A stretch of DNA of 64,000 nucleotides from Nocardia australiensis (GCF_020733705.1 NZ_JAJFZM010000001.1:62001-126000), one strand, 5' to 3'; positions 24,483 through 34,068 are shown, numbered from the stretch's first letter. A program made the numbers and translations. The notes: generated by a model from the letters alone, not told the origin.

Positions 24483-24544
24483 CCCCGCAATGATGGCTTG
24501 GGGAGACCCCGCCGCCTGGTCATGCGACATGGCGGCCGGGCTGC

Positions 24545-27500
24545 TCAGTTCGATAGCAGCTTCTGCCCATTCCACGTGAACCGCGCCGTGGTCACCGCAT
24601 CATCTCCATCGCCGGTCAGGATCTGATGGATCGCGATCCCGCTCAGCTCTGAATATGTGCACCACTCGTGGTCGGAGGTGAGCACGAGATCCAGATCGAG
24701 TGCCGACAGCAGGGCGAAAATCTGTCCGCGGTTAGTGGTGTCGACACCGACGAACACCTCATCGAGGAGGATTACCCGGGGTGCCTCCGGCGCCGCTTGG
24801 TAATGCGCGGCCACTGCGGCGAACAATGGCAGGTGCAGGGCGATTGCCTTCTCGCCGCCGGATAGTGCACCGTGGAGTTTCTTGGTCAGTAGCTGCCAAC
24901 CGTCGCCGTTGCCGCGGTCGACCTTGACCACGAACCGATGCCATGCCGTGTAATCGAAGACCTGCGACAGTTGCTGTTCCCAACTGGTGGCGGTGCCGTC
25001 GGCCTTCGCCTCCTCGATGCGGTCGCGCAGGAAACGGTGCAGTGATTCGTGGTCGGCCTCGGTGAGGCGGACCGGGTCTTTGAGGAGCAGATCGCGGGCG
25101 GCTTTGGTGCCGGTTGGCAGGTCTGCGGCGACCTGCCAGACCAGGCGGACCGAGACATTGGAGGCGGTGCGGACCCGTTCCAGGCGTGCGTTCATTCCGT
25201 CGACCAGTTCGTTGGCCTGCCGGATGCGGGCTGCCAGGTGGCGACGGGTGTCGCCGGTGAGAGTCTTGTCGAAAAGTTGCCGTTCTTGCTCGGTAATGTC
25301 GTGTTTGCTCTGCTCGGCCTCGGTACGCAGGATCCGCAGCAGATCGGCGGCGCCGACACGAATGCCGTCGACGATCGCGGTGAAAACCTGGATGTCTTCG
25401 TCGGTTTCGAGATCGAGGTCGGCGCGGGAGCTGAGCGCGGCGCGGCATTCGTGGACCGATTCGGACAGGCGGCGCAGTGCCTCGCCCAGGTTGGCGGGGG
25501 CGTGCGGAATGGTGGGCCAAGCGGCGGCGACCAGGCGCGCGGAATCCAGTGCGGCGCGCACGCCCTCAGATCCGGTGAGGGTCTGTTGAAAGGCCTCGAG
25601 GTCGGGGATTTCGCTGTCGGCGGGAAAGATTCCGGTGGCGAGGCGGCGGAACCGGTGGGCCACGGTGTCGCGGTTGGTGGCGGCGATGTCGCGTGCTTGT
25701 GCGTCGGTCGCTCGTTGGCTGTCGAGTTTGCCGAGTTGTTCGGTGAGTTCGATGACCTTCTTGCGGGCCTCCCCTAGTTGCCTGTCGAGGTCGGTGATTC
25801 GGGTTCGCAGGTCGGCAATTTCGTTGAGTACCTCACGGTAGTCGCGGCCGATGGCGCTCTCGATGGCCTCGAGTTTGGTCGAGATCTGGCGGAGGTCGGA
25901 TTCGGTTGTCGCGGCGTCCATTTCACGCTGTTCGGCGAGTTCGGTTGAGCGCCTGGCTTGTTCGGCCAACTGGCCGGAAAACGCTCGAGCCGAACGGAGA
26001 AGCGCTACGGCGTCGAGCCAGTTTTCGGCGTGATCACTGAAGGTATCGAAAGCTTCGGAAAGCGTCGCCAATGCCGTTCTTTCCGAAGGCATTCCGTTCT
26101 CCGCTGCGAGGCTCGACAGCTCGCGCAGCGCTTCCTTGACGGCGTATTCCCGGACGGACAGACCTTCGAGCTTGCGGCGAACGACGCCGTCGGCGGCGGC
26201 CAGATCCGATTCAGCTCGGGTAAGTAGGCGCTGCGCCTCGGACAGATCGGCGTGGTCCGCCCTACTCGCAAGCTCTCCTTCCAGCCTCAGGCGCCGGGAG
26301 TCGAGCGAACTCTGTTCCTCGTCCAGCCGCGCGAGTATCTGGTCGTAGCGTGCGATCTGGTCGTTCAGCTCGTGAATTCGGCGCTGGCGGGCACGTTCTC
26401 TTGTCAGCGCACCGATGTATGCGGGCTGATCTTTGTGCCAGCTACCGGTGAGATTGCCGATTCGCCAGCTACCGTCGGCACCGATGGCCGCAACGGTGTC
26501 GTCCGGCAACTGTTCGCCGTACCCGATGGTTTCCAGCAATCGCTGTACGACGGCGGGGTCGATCTCGATGTCGGGCAGCGGGATCAGCACTTCGAGGAGG
26601 GATCGGCCCGGCACCGCGGCCAGCACGCCGGGTTCGGCGAACACTTCATGGCCCTCGATCTGCCCCTGGGGTCCGATCCACGCATCGAGTAGCCCCGCGG
26701 CCTCGAGCGCCGCCTCGACGCTGGCCTGGACCGGTTCGGGTACCGCGTCGGCGAAGTCGACCAGCCGCCACAGCGGGGCGCCGGACATGCGCGTCCGGTC
26801 CGCGGTCCGCCAGAACGGTACGGCGGGCGGGATGTCCGGTTCACCGGAGCGGCGGTCTCGTTCGGCAACGAGTTCGTCACGTGTGAGACGCCCTGATTTC
26901 AGGGCACTCTCGCACAGTGCGGTTTCCCGAGTGATGTCCTGGAACACCGCGGAAGCCACCGTGTTCACCGCTTCGAGCAGATCCGACTCGGACTCGGCCA
27001 GATCGACCAAGGCGTCGGGATCAGCGAATACGAGTTCGTGGCAGCCGGTCGCCCAACTGCGTACTCGTGCACCCAGTTCGGCGTGTGCGTATTCCCGACG
27101 TTCGATAGCGCAAACGCGGCCTTCCTCCGCTTCGGCGAATGCCATTCTGGCACTCTCGATTTCGCCCTCCGCCTCCTCACGCCGCTCGATCGCGCGTTCG
27201 TGCTGGTCGAGCGCCTTCCCGATGGCGGCGAGCTGATCCCGCTTCCCGCGCACAGCACCACGCAACAAGGATCGGGACCCGTCGGTATCGGCAGCGATCT
27301 CTTCGAAGACACTGATCAGACCGGCGCGTAGACCAGTTTGCCGGGCCGCTGATACACGCACCGAAACCTCTTGTTCCTGACGTTGTTCCGCGGCGGCGGC
27401 GTCCCGGTGCTCGGACTCATCGGCGGCGGCAACCGTCCGTAGCTGATCGGCGTCACCGCGGATTCGCTCGGCCCGGCCTCTGGTTTCGGTTTCCTGTCGG

Positions 27501-28546
27501 CGCAGCCCGTCCAGTTGCTGCCCCTGCTTGTAGGCCTCGCTTTCCATCAGGCCTTCTTTGCGGGCCTCGGCTTCCGCGTGACTGTCCGCCAAAGTCTCTA
27601 TCGCGGCTCCTTTTTCGATCCGAAGCTGTGCGACGGTCTCGTATTCCTCGGCAGACTTCTTCGCGGTGCTCGACAGTTTGTCCAACTCGGACGTAGCGGA
27701 GATCAGTGCCGCGGCACCGGCTCGTAATACACGCTGGGCGTACGTCTTCTGCTGACGCGCCAACGCGCGGGTGGCGGCGACCTCGTCCTCCAGCCGGGTC
27801 AATCGCTCACGCTGCGCGTCGAGACGTTCGAAACCCTCGGCGAGGTCGGCGATTTCCTCCTGACCGAGCGGCGGCAGGGCCCGCGAGAGCAGTGTGGACA
27901 ACAGTGAGGGATCCAGCCGCTGCGACAACTTGGGGGTACGCAATTGCAGCAGCGCGGTGATGAGGGCGTCGTATCGCTGTTCATTAAGGGTTGGAAAGAG
28001 CGTTGAGCGTATGGCATCGCGGTAGTCGCTGCCGGTGCCGTAGATCGTGCCGCGCCCGCCGAGAAGCTCCTCCAGCGCGGCCCGGGTCAGCGGTCGGCCC
28101 TCTGTGGTCAGCATGAGACCGTCGCCGATGCGCAGGTCAGTGGTGAAGTAGTCGGGGTGCACCGTGGTGGTGTGGGTGCTGGCCTGCAGTCGGGCACCGC
28201 AGGTGAACCATTGGTCGTCGGGTGATCGAAACTCCAGCCAGACGTAGCCGACGCGTGTGGTGCCGGTCGCCCCCTCCATCATGTTCCAGTGCATGGTCCG
28301 CTCGCCGGTGCCGAAGGTGGACAGGCGGTTGGCGCGCAGGTTCGCATCGAACAGATATGGCAGCAACAACTCCAGCGCCTTCGACTTACCGCTGCCGTTC
28401 GGGCCGCGCAGCAGTAGTCGGCCCTCGTGGAACTCGAAGACCTCGTCGTAATATCGCCAAACATTCAAAATGCCTGCGCGGCAAGGAATCCAGCGCGAAT
28501 CTCGACCACCGCCGGTGTCGGGGCGGGGCAGCTCGGTCACTGTCAT
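24545..28546 (-). CDS. jetC: Wadjet type III SMC ATPase JetC
   Basis: A 1333-residue SMC/MukB-like ATPase (TIGR02680 group). Walker A RGPNGSGKSKALELL lies at residues 48-55. A long heptad-rich coiled coil occupies roughly 250-1100, broken near 500-620 by a hinge-like region (ADRTRMSGAPLWRLVDF, VFAEPGVLAAVPGRSLLEV). The signature LSGGEKAIALHLPLF is at about 1228 and Walker B VILLDEVFVGVD at 1258-1269. Within Wadjet it is the loop-extruding motor that senses closed circular DNA and presents it to JetD. The ATG at 28546 has AAGGA upstream; the frame beyond it is a shadow of the preceding gene. It is last in the jetDABC operon, 25 bp after jetB. Confidence 0.9.
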   Translation of the reverse strand: MTVTELPRPDTGGGRDSRWIPCRAGILNVWRYYDEVFEFHEGRLLLRGPNGSGKSKALELLLPYLFDANLRANRLSTFGTGERTMHWNMMEGATGTTRVGYVWLEFRSPDDQWFTCGARLQASTHTTTVHPDYFTTDLRIGDGLMLTTEGRPLTRAALEELLGGRGTIYGTGSDYRDAIRSTLFPTLNEQRYDALITALLQLRTPKLSQRLDPSLLSTLLSRALPPLGQEEIADLAEGFERLDAQRERLTRLEDEVAATRALARQQKTYAQRVLRAGAAALISATSELDKLSSTAKKSAEEYETVAQLRIEKGAAIETLADSHAEAEARKEGLMESEAYKQGQQLDGLRRQETETRGRAERIRGDADQLRTVAAADESEHRDAAAAEQRQEQEVSVRVSAARQTGLRAGLISVFEEIAADTDGSRSLLRGAVRGKRDQLAAIGKALDQHERAIERREEAEGEIESARMAFAEAEEGRVCAIERREYAHAELGARVRSWATGCHELVFADPDALVDLAESESDLLEAVNTVASAVFQDITRETALCESALKSGRLTRDELVAERDRRSGEPDIPPAVPFWRTADRTRMSGAPLWRLVDFADAVPEPVQASVEAALEAAGLLDAWIGPQGQIEGHEVFAEPGVLAAVPGRSLLEVLIPLPDIEIDPAVVQRLLETIGYGEQLPDDTVAAIGADGSWRIGNLTGSWHKDQPAYIGALTRERARQRRIHELNDQIARYDQILARLDEEQSSLDSRRLRLEGELASRADHADLSEAQRLLTRAESDLAAADGVVRRKLEGLSVREYAVKEALRELSSLAAENGMPSERTALATLSEAFDTFSDHAENWLDAVALLRSARAFSGQLAEQARRSTELAEQREMDAATTESDLRQISTKLEAIESAIGRDYREVLNEIADLRTRITDLDRQLGEARKKVIELTEQLGKLDSQRATDAQARDIAATNRDTVAHRFRRLATGIFPADSEIPDLEAFQQTLTGSEGVRAALDSARLVAAAWPTIPHAPANLGEALRRLSESVHECRAALSSRADLDLETDEDIQVFTAIVDGIRVGAADLLRILRTEAEQSKHDITEQERQLFDKTLTGDTRRHLAARIRQANELVDGMNARLERVRTASNVSVRLVWQVAADLPTGTKAARDLLLKDPVRLTEADHESLHRFLRDRIEEAKADGTATSWEQQLSQVFDYTAWHRFVVKVDRGNGDGWQLLTKKLHGALSGGEKAIALHLPLFAAVAAHYQAAPEAPRVILLDEVFVGVDTTNRGQIFALLSALDLDLVLTSDHEWCTYSELSGIAIHQILTGDGDDAVTTARFTWNGQKLLSN

Positions 28547-28571
28547 CGAAGCACCATCCTTGTCACCGCCA

Positions 28572-29816
28572 TCAGGAAACGTCTCGATCGTCGGAGGTCC
28601 GCACGCTACCCACTCGATAGCGCCCTGCCGCGGGCAGTGGCACAACCAGCCCGGTCCCGGTTCGCCGGACCAGCCCGAACATCGACAGGGTCGCGATCGC
28701 GTCGTCGGTAAGTTCTCGAACTCCGTCGTCTCCCCGATACTTGCGAGCCCAGCGTGGAAACCGTTCCAGCAGTTCGGCGGTGGCCGCACGCAGTTGTTCG
28801 ACGGTCGTCGGTCCTGGCATCGTGTCCAAGAGAAGTAGTGCCGCGACCTTCGCGTTCGAGGCGTCGTCGGGGAATCTGCTGTCGGTCGCGAGACCGTCGG
28901 GGTCGACCAGCAGCACGCCCTCGGCACGCTCCTCCAGTAGGAACCCCCCCTGCTCGGACGCGCTCCGCATCAGGCGCCTGCCGGTCGGCGAGGCGAGATA
29001 GGCGCGCTCTTCGGCAGAGAGCTCATCGAAGTACAGCACTGGATCATCGATCAGGCGCCGGAAGATGGAGTGCCGCAACCACAGATTGCGCTGCACATCG
29101 GAAACCGCGGAGTTGTCCGCGTGGCGGCCCGGCGCGAGCCCGTACCGGCGTTCGCGTGACAGCTGGGCGAGCAGTTGATCGACCCGCAACGGGACCTCTT
29201 CGATCGGCACTGCCAGTTGAGACGGCCCGACCGGGGCCGCGAGCAGCCGCAACAGGAGTGTGGTGTCGATGCGATACAGCACCTTGGCCGAGCTCGATTC
29301 CACATAAGCGTCGACGCTGCCGTCGATGGCTTCGAGCACACCGAAGGATTCGAGCAAACGCAGCACGTCGACGAAGGCCATCCGCTCGGCGCGGCTCGCG
29401 GTGTCGAAGGAAACCAGCGCGGTGTCGACGGAGGTGGCGGCAAGGACTCGGTTGGCGAGCAATCCGATCGTGGTGACCGGTGCGGCGAACAGTTCGGCGG
29501 CGACCACACACAACAGCACGTAGCGACGGCGGTCGAAAGGTGCGCGCCCCGAACGTAGTCGGCGGGCCGGACGGGTGGGATCGACTGCGGGCCGCACCTT
29601 GATCAGACGGGCATAGCCGAGACGCGGTTCGACGGTCAGCGTCCAACCGCAGTAGTAGTCGAACCATTTGGCGATGGGCTCGCGCCGACGCCGGATCAGG
29701 TCGAAGGGTTCTGGTGCGCCACGTTCGGTGATCAGCGGGCTGGCCAGCAACTGTCGGATGCCGCGTACTACTTCTTCGCGTTCTGCGATCACTAATTGGT
29801 TGGCGAGTTCACTCAT
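28572..29816 (-). CDS. jetB: Wadjet type III kite subunit JetB (DUF2398)
   Basis: A 414-residue protein of the TIGR02678/DUF2398 family. It begins MSELANQLVIAEREEVVRGIRQLLASP and contains tandem winged-helix-like parts (YVLLCVVAAELFAAPVTTIGLLANRV, VDVLRLLESFGVLEAIDG) typical of MksE-like kite subunits. In Wadjet, JetB dimerises on the kleisin JetA and contributes to DNA holding by the JetC motor. Its ATG overlaps the jetA stop by 4 nt, showing translational coupling. Length is normal, and no truncation is seen. Confidence 0.88.
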   Translation of the reverse strand: MSELANQLVIAEREEVVRGIRQLLASPLITERGAPEPFDLIRRRREPIAKWFDYYCGWTLTVEPRLGYARLIKVRPAVDPTRPARRLRSGRAPFDRRRYVLLCVVAAELFAAPVTTIGLLANRVLAATSVDTALVSFDTASRAERMAFVDVLRLLESFGVLEAIDGSVDAYVESSSAKVLYRIDTTLLLRLLAAPVGPSQLAVPIEEVPLRVDQLLAQLSRERRYGLAPGRHADNSAVSDVQRNLWLRHSIFRRLIDDPVLYFDELSAEERAYLASPTGRRLMRSASEQGGFLLEERAEGVLLVDPDGLATDSRFPDDASNAKVAALLLLDTMPGPTTVEQLRAATAELLERFPRWARKYRGDDGVRELTDDAIATLSMFGLVRRTGTGLVVPLPAAGRYRVGSVRTSDDRDVS

Positions 29817-31342
29817 GTGCCGCTCCGGCGCGACATGTGCTCGCTCGGTGCGATGATTTCCAGCACATAGTCGGGCCCACCGAATACCCCTCGGGGAGTG
29901 TTGATCTCGGTCCACCGACCGTCGATCGGTGGGCGCAGGACGATCTCGATGCGACCGTCGGTGGTGCTGCCACGGCGCGTTCCGTCCGGTTGCGGTGCGG
30001 TACCGAGGGCGCGTCCCAGCAGGTCGAGTAGTCGTTCGAATACCTCGTGGTCGAGCTGTCCGAAGGATGAAAGACACACTGCGCCACCGGTATCCAGCAT
30101 GTCCCAGGCGTCCTCCAGCTGGGTTCGTTCGAGGGCGGCGCGCTCGGCCCGCTCGGCCTTGATCTCGGAAACGTCGCGCACCCGACCGGTCCGGCTGAAT
30201 CGCTCGGTACGACCCGCCGAACGGAGCAGCGGGGACACTTCGACCGGAGGACTGTCGGCCCAGGGGGACGTCGATGTCACCAGTTCGGGATCGAGGTGGG
30301 CCAAGTGGGCGTGCCGCGACGAGCTCATACCGAATGCCGTCGACCACAATCGGTGCAGGTCATCCTGTTGTGGCAGTACGGCGAACCATCGTGCCAGCTC
30401 ACGGAAGTCGGCAACCGCGCTGCTGGAGCGTCGCCTCGATTCGGTGATCCGGTCGAGCACCTGCAACAGGGTGATGATCGCCTTGCGGCCGACGAAATGC
30501 AGCTGTTCGATGCGGGCCACCGAACCGTCGGCGGGCAGGAACCACGCGCGCAGTCCCTCCCAGCGAGCCCGGCGGTGTTCGAGCCAGGCAGCGCCGGGGT
30601 CGGAGTCGGTCAGTTGCGGCAGCTCGGCGCCCAGCAGCGCGCGCTGGTGCATGAGTCCGACGCCGTAATCCTCGATCTTGGCGATTCGGGTGGTGATGGT
30701 GTGGGTGCGGTGGTCGATATTGGCGAGGAATTCTTGTAGGTAGGCCACCGTCGCCGCTTTGACCTCGTGGAAGATCGTCAAGTCGGCGGCCTCGGCGCGC
30801 AGCAATCGCTGCAATTCACCGTTGAACTGCTTGGTGTTTCCGCGTAATGCTTCGAGGTGCGATTCCAGTTCGCTCAGGGTGCTGAAGACGCGGCGATCGG
30901 TACCCAACTCGAGTTCCTGCTGCAGATCGGCCAACCTGTCGGCGATAGCGTCCAATACCGCAGTCTGGAGTGCACCGGTGGACGCGAGCACCGTCATGGC
31001 GTGCTGCACGCCCGCGAAGGCCGCCTCGCCCTGCCTGGTGAGCGAGTACTGCAGGTTCCGGCGCTCGTATTCGCTTGCGGTCCGGTAGTTTTCGGAATGG
31101 TTCTGGATCACATCGACAAGATTCCAGGCGCACAACTGCTCCAGCGCCGCAGTCAGGTCATCGTCATCCAGCGCGTCCAACCAGCCGACTGTGCGGAGCC
31201 TCCCGCGGACATCGTCGATGCCCAGTGCGGTTTCCAGCCGCTCATTGGCCGCGCCGAAGGCATGCAGCACCGATACGTACAGCCCGGCTCGATCCCCAGT
31301 GGTGAAGCGGAACATCTCGGGCGGGACACGGATCCGGTCCAT
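29813..31342 (-). CDS. jetA: Wadjet type III kleisin subunit JetA (DUF2397)
   Basis: A 509-residue protein of the TIGR02677/DUF2397 family. The N-terminal winged helix includes MFRFTTGDRAGLYVSVLHAFGAANERLETALG and LRTVGWLDALDDDDLTAALEQLCAWNLV. A long helical middle follows (GNTKQFNGELQRLLRAEAADLTIFHEVKAATVAYLQEFLANIDHRTH shortened here to its ends), then a C-terminal segment ending GPDYVLEIIAPSEHMSRRSGT. As the kleisin it bridges the two JetC heads and carries JetB. GGGGAGG sits upstream of the ATG. It lies 75 bp after jetD and overlaps jetB. Confidence 0.88.
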   Translation of the reverse strand: MDRIRVPPEMFRFTTGDRAGLYVSVLHAFGAANERLETALGIDDVRGRLRTVGWLDALDDDDLTAALEQLCAWNLVDVIQNHSENYRTASEYERRNLQYSLTRQGEAAFAGVQHAMTVLASTGALQTAVLDAIADRLADLQQELELGTDRRVFSTLSELESHLEALRGNTKQFNGELQRLLRAEAADLTIFHEVKAATVAYLQEFLANIDHRTHTITTRIAKIEDYGVGLMHQRALLGAELPQLTDSDPGAAWLEHRRARWEGLRAWFLPADGSVARIEQLHFVGRKAIITLLQVLDRITESRRRSSSAVADFRELARWFAVLPQQDDLHRLWSTAFGMSSSRHAHLAHLDPELVTSTSPWADSPPVEVSPLLRSAGRTERFSRTGRVRDVSEIKAERAERAALERTQLEDAWDMLDTGGAVCLSSFGQLDHEVFERLLDLLGRALGTAPQPDGTRRGSTTDGRIEIVLRPPIDGRWTEINTPRGVFGGPDYVLEIIAPSEHMSRRSGT

Positions 31343-31417
31343 AGCGCCTCCCCTGCATCTGTTTCAGCCGCCCACACTAGACCCGGATGACGACGGGTTG
31401 CCAGGACCCGATAGTCG

Positions 31418-32641
31418 TCACAGCCCTTGGTGCCTCGTCATATCGGCGATCAAATCATCGGCGACGCGCTCCTCGGGTACCGCGCACCCACCGCGAATCA
31501 TGTGCCCGGCAAGGTCCGGATCCCACGGTACTGGCGTGACTCGTCCGACCGCCGGCCCTCCGGGACCGACCGCCGCCAGATAGTCCGCGCTAGTCATCCG
31601 CCACGGGGTCGCTCCTACCCGAGCGATGACATTGGCGGCGATGCGTAGCCCCTCCCCGTCGAAGTCGCCGTGGTAGCGCAATTCCACGTCGGCCGCCGCC
31701 AACAGCTCGAGCAGGAGCACGCCCGCGCTGCTCGGCCACCCCGATGTGCACACCATCGGCAGACAGCCGCGGCCCAGCCTGGCGAGCGCGGTGGCAAGGA
31801 TGCTCGGGTTCTCGACCACCCAGACCCGAGCCGGTACACCAACGAGGTGAGCGCTCGCCCGCAGCTGTTGCAGGGTAAGTACCGCGGCCTGCCCGGTGTC
31901 GGCGCATGCCCGCAGTATGAGGCCGGTTACCGCGTTCGAGGCATCGTCGTGAACTCGTAGGCCCGCAGTCAGGACTGTGGAGGACAGCTCATCGTCGGCG
32001 ACACCCGCGCGGGCCCACAACGCACGCAACTGCCCAGCATCGGTGGGCGGATCGATTCCATAGATCGTGGACAATGCCCTGACGACAAGTGTATGCAGAC
32101 GCGTGCCTTCATCGAGATCGTGCGGATCGCCGAGCACGTCGTCAGCGAACAATGGCAGAGGCCTACCCGCACCGGGTAATTCGTGCAGTACTCGCAGAGC
32201 TCGGGCGAGTTCCACTCGGGTCCGCTCGACTGAGCCTGCGATCAGCCCGGACTTCTTCGTTGATCGCACCCAGGATTCGAGGGCCGGTTGGGCACCTACG
32301 ACTTCATGTTGGGAAAGCCACGCCCACAACTGATCTCGTGCCACCTCAGCAGTCCGACGTTCTGCGGCCCGGTCTCGGATCGGCCCAAGGAGTCGCTCGA
32401 CCACTTCGTAGGCGGTATACCCGGTGACCTCGCGGAGCACCGCATCCACCTGGGCAAGAACGACGGTCACGTACTCGCCGGGCAGCCTTTCCTTTCCGAG
32501 AAAGTCTGCGAGGGCAGCGCGCTGCTCGCTATCGAGCGGTCCAACCTTGACCTGCTTCACCACCTGGCCTGTCGACAATCGAGCATGCAGGGCTTGCCAC
32601 AGCGGCACCAGTGCCGGGGAAAGATCGCCCGTGCGACTCAT
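31418..32641 (-). CDS. jetD: Wadjet type III Toprim nuclease JetD (DUF2399)
   Basis: A 407-residue protein of the TIGR02679/DUF2399 family and the nuclease of Wadjet, which cuts small circular plasmids. The C-terminal Toprim domain is intact: VWVVENPS supplies Glu277, and LRYHGDFDGEGLRIA supplies Asp326 and Asp328. The N-terminal part (residues 1-250) is helical and contacts the JetABC motor in known systems. The start is uncertain: the ATG at 32641 gives MSRTGDLSPALV, and a GTG at 32689 would add 16 residues. Neither has a strong RBS. Unusually, this gene leads the operon (order D-A-B-C). Confidence 0.88.
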   Translation of the reverse strand: MSRTGDLSPALVPLWQALHARLSTGQVVKQVKVGPLDSEQRAALADFLGKERLPGEYVTVVLAQVDAVLREVTGYTAYEVVERLLGPIRDRAAERRTAEVARDQLWAWLSQHEVVGAQPALESWVRSTKKSGLIAGSVERTRVELARALRVLHELPGAGRPLPLFADDVLGDPHDLDEGTRLHTLVVRALSTIYGIDPPTDAGQLRALWARAGVADDELSSTVLTAGLRVHDDASNAVTGLILRACADTGQAAVLTLQQLRASAHLVGVPARVWVVENPSILATALARLGRGCLPMVCTSGWPSSAGVLLLELLAAADVELRYHGDFDGEGLRIAANVIARVGATPWRMTSADYLAAVGPGGPAVGRVTPVPWDPDLAGHMIRGGCAVPEERVADDLIADMTRHQGL

Positions 32642-32824
32642 GCGGGAAAGGGGGCGGTCGGATTCGGGGCGGCAGGCCAGACGAGCCACGGCACTACCGT
32701 CGATACCTCCTGGGCAGTTTCCATGTTCTCCAACTCCGCCCCAAGGTAATTCCGCCGCTTCCGAGAGTATGTCTCACTGCCGATGTCGATTGGATCAGGG
32801 CCGCTTCAGGGAACCTGCGCTTCG

Positions 32825-32902
32825 CTAGGCGCCCCGCACATGGGTGTTGAATTCGGCCAGTTCCTCAGCGGGGATCCGGTAAGACTGCCACAGTCCGATC
32901 AA
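32825..32902 (-). pseudogene. short C-terminal remnant (IPAEELAEFN motif)
   Basis: The minus strand reads GLWQSYRIPAEELAEFNTHV before RGA and a stop. VPAEELxEFNxxIxG is a C-terminal motif I recall from small actinobacterial hypothetical proteins related to ADP-ribosylation/crystallin J1-like families. Nothing upstream in frame looks coding, so only about 25 codons survive. Confidence 0.35.
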
Positions 32903-33118
32903 GGCGACTCCCCTTCCTGGCCCGTCGACCGCCGGCCTCGTCCCGTCCTTCGCGGTCGCCGGACCGGCAACGCCGCAGGCCGCACGCTGGAGTTGGCACC
33001 AGCATAGGGGCGGCAAGGAACCCGGCACGGTTCAGTTTCACCTGTTGCCCTTGACCAGACCGCCATACATCAGCCCAGACCCCGGTGGCGGGGTTCGGGG
33101 GGTCGGAACGGTTGGCTA

Positions 33119-33147
33119 TTGCAGGATCCTATCTCTATATATAGATT
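33119..33147 (+). promoter_or_regulatory. padR promoter with palindromic operator
   Basis: A TTGCAG -35 (33119-33124), a 17-nt spacer and a TAGATT -10 (33142-33147) place the start point at about 33154, directly at the padR ATG, implying a leaderless mRNA. The perfect palindrome TCTATATATAGA (33134-33145) overlaps the -10 and is the likely PadR autoregulatory site. Confidence 0.6.
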
Positions 33148-33154
33148 TAGCGTC

Positions 33155-33463
33155 ATGGGAAGGGCACTGCGTAGAACGCCCGCCACTGCGGCGGTGCTGG
33201 AACAGTTGGCCGGTACGACCACACCCGTCTGGGGCCTGCAGATAGTGAAGGACTGCGGGCGTCCCGCAGGCAGCGTCTACCCGATCCTGGCGCGACTCGA
33301 GGAGGCTGGTTGGGTGACATCCGAGTGGGAGACCGCGCAGGACCATCGGGGTCCTCGGCGACGGTACTACGAGCTCACAGCCGAGGGGCGAGCGCAAGCG
33401 GGCGCGATGCTCGCCTCCTCCGCCGCGAGTCCGCGGGCGACCGCGCACGTGAGGTTCGCATGA
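33155..33463 (+). CDS. PadR-family transcriptional regulator
   Basis: A 102-residue PadR-like winged helix: TPATAAVLEQLAGTTTPVWGLQIVKDCG, GSVYPILARLEEAGWVTSEWE and RRRYYELTAEGRAQA. The signature VYPILxRLExxGW and the RRxYxLT wing are clear. It is the short form without the C-terminal dimer domain, typical of regulators that pair with a membrane protein gene. Its stop overlaps the next start (ATGA). An AT-rich palindrome overlaps its promoter, so autorepression is expected. Confidence 0.88.
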   Translation: MGRALRRTPATAAVLEQLAGTTTPVWGLQIVKDCGRPAGSVYPILARLEEAGWVTSEWETAQDHRGPRRRYYELTAEGRAQAGAMLASSAASPRATAHVRFA

Positions 33464-34068
33464 GCGCCGCCGAGTGGTGGATCCGCGGGTGTGCGCGACT
33501 GGTACCCGCAGATCGACGGGATCGATACCTCGAGGAATGGCTATCTGACCTACATCACAGTTCCGAGATGCGAATTACCTCCAGCACAGTGGTTTTCGGT
33601 GCGATGTTGACGACAGTTGAATCACAGAAAGCAAGACGACACATGACCAACATGACAGAGCTGCACCGGCGGACCGTCGCCGGCTTGGCCCTCGCCGCAG
33701 CGGGGTTGATCTCGGTAGCGGTCGGCGTGCAGCTTGACGCCGTCTGGGCAGCGGGCCTGTGGACCTTCGGCGCGATGGCAGCACTGTCCGGGGCGGTGTT
33801 CGTCGCGAGCGCCCGCACTCTGCTCCCGGCCGATTCCCGGCTGCCCTGGGCGCTGTCCGCCGCGGTCACGGTGGGCGCGACGGCCTTCACTGCGGGAGTG
33901 ATCGAGGCGAACCTGCACTTTGACGCGGTCGAGGCCGGGCGGGGCGCTCATGCGCTGGTGGCTGTCATGGTGGCCACCGGTGCCATCGGCGTCGCGGCTG
34001 CGCTCATCGCGGCGGGCGCGTGCGTTGCGATGTTGCTGCGATCGGTGCGGGCCAGTCGGCTCGCGTGA
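33460..34068 (+). CDS. membrane protein co-encoded with PadR
   Basis: A 202-residue protein. The first 60 residues are cytosolic and charged (WWIRGCARLVPADRRDRYLEEWLSDL, resembling the anti-sigma-like N-terminus seen in PadR partner proteins). Four membrane helices follow (LALAAAGLISVAVGVQL, WTFGAMAALSGAVFVASA, WALSAAVTVGATAFTAGVI, VAVMVATGAIGVAAALIAAGA). In Firmicutes, PadR is coupled to HAAS or DUF1700 membrane proteins; this is probably the actinobacterial counterpart. It may hold PadR signalling at the membrane, which is inference. Start overlaps padR by 4 nt. Confidence 0.7.
   Translation: MSAAEWWIRGCARLVPADRRDRYLEEWLSDLHHSSEMRITSSTVVFGAMLTTVESQKARRHMTNMTELHRRTVAGLALAAAGLISVAVGVQLDAVWAAGLWTFGAMAALSGAVFVASARTLLPADSRLPWALSAAVTVGATAFTAGVIEANLHFDAVEAGRGAHALVAVMVATGAIGVAAALIAAGACVAMLLRSVRASRLA

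Larger units (their letters stand above)
32642..33154. other. intergenic region upstream of jetD and padR
   Basis: About 510 bases between two divergent units. It must carry the Wadjet promoter on the minus strand, though no clear -35/-10 pair was found, and the padR promoter at its right end. One short coding remnant (32825-32902, minus) is the only other recognisable content. Confidence 0.5.
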
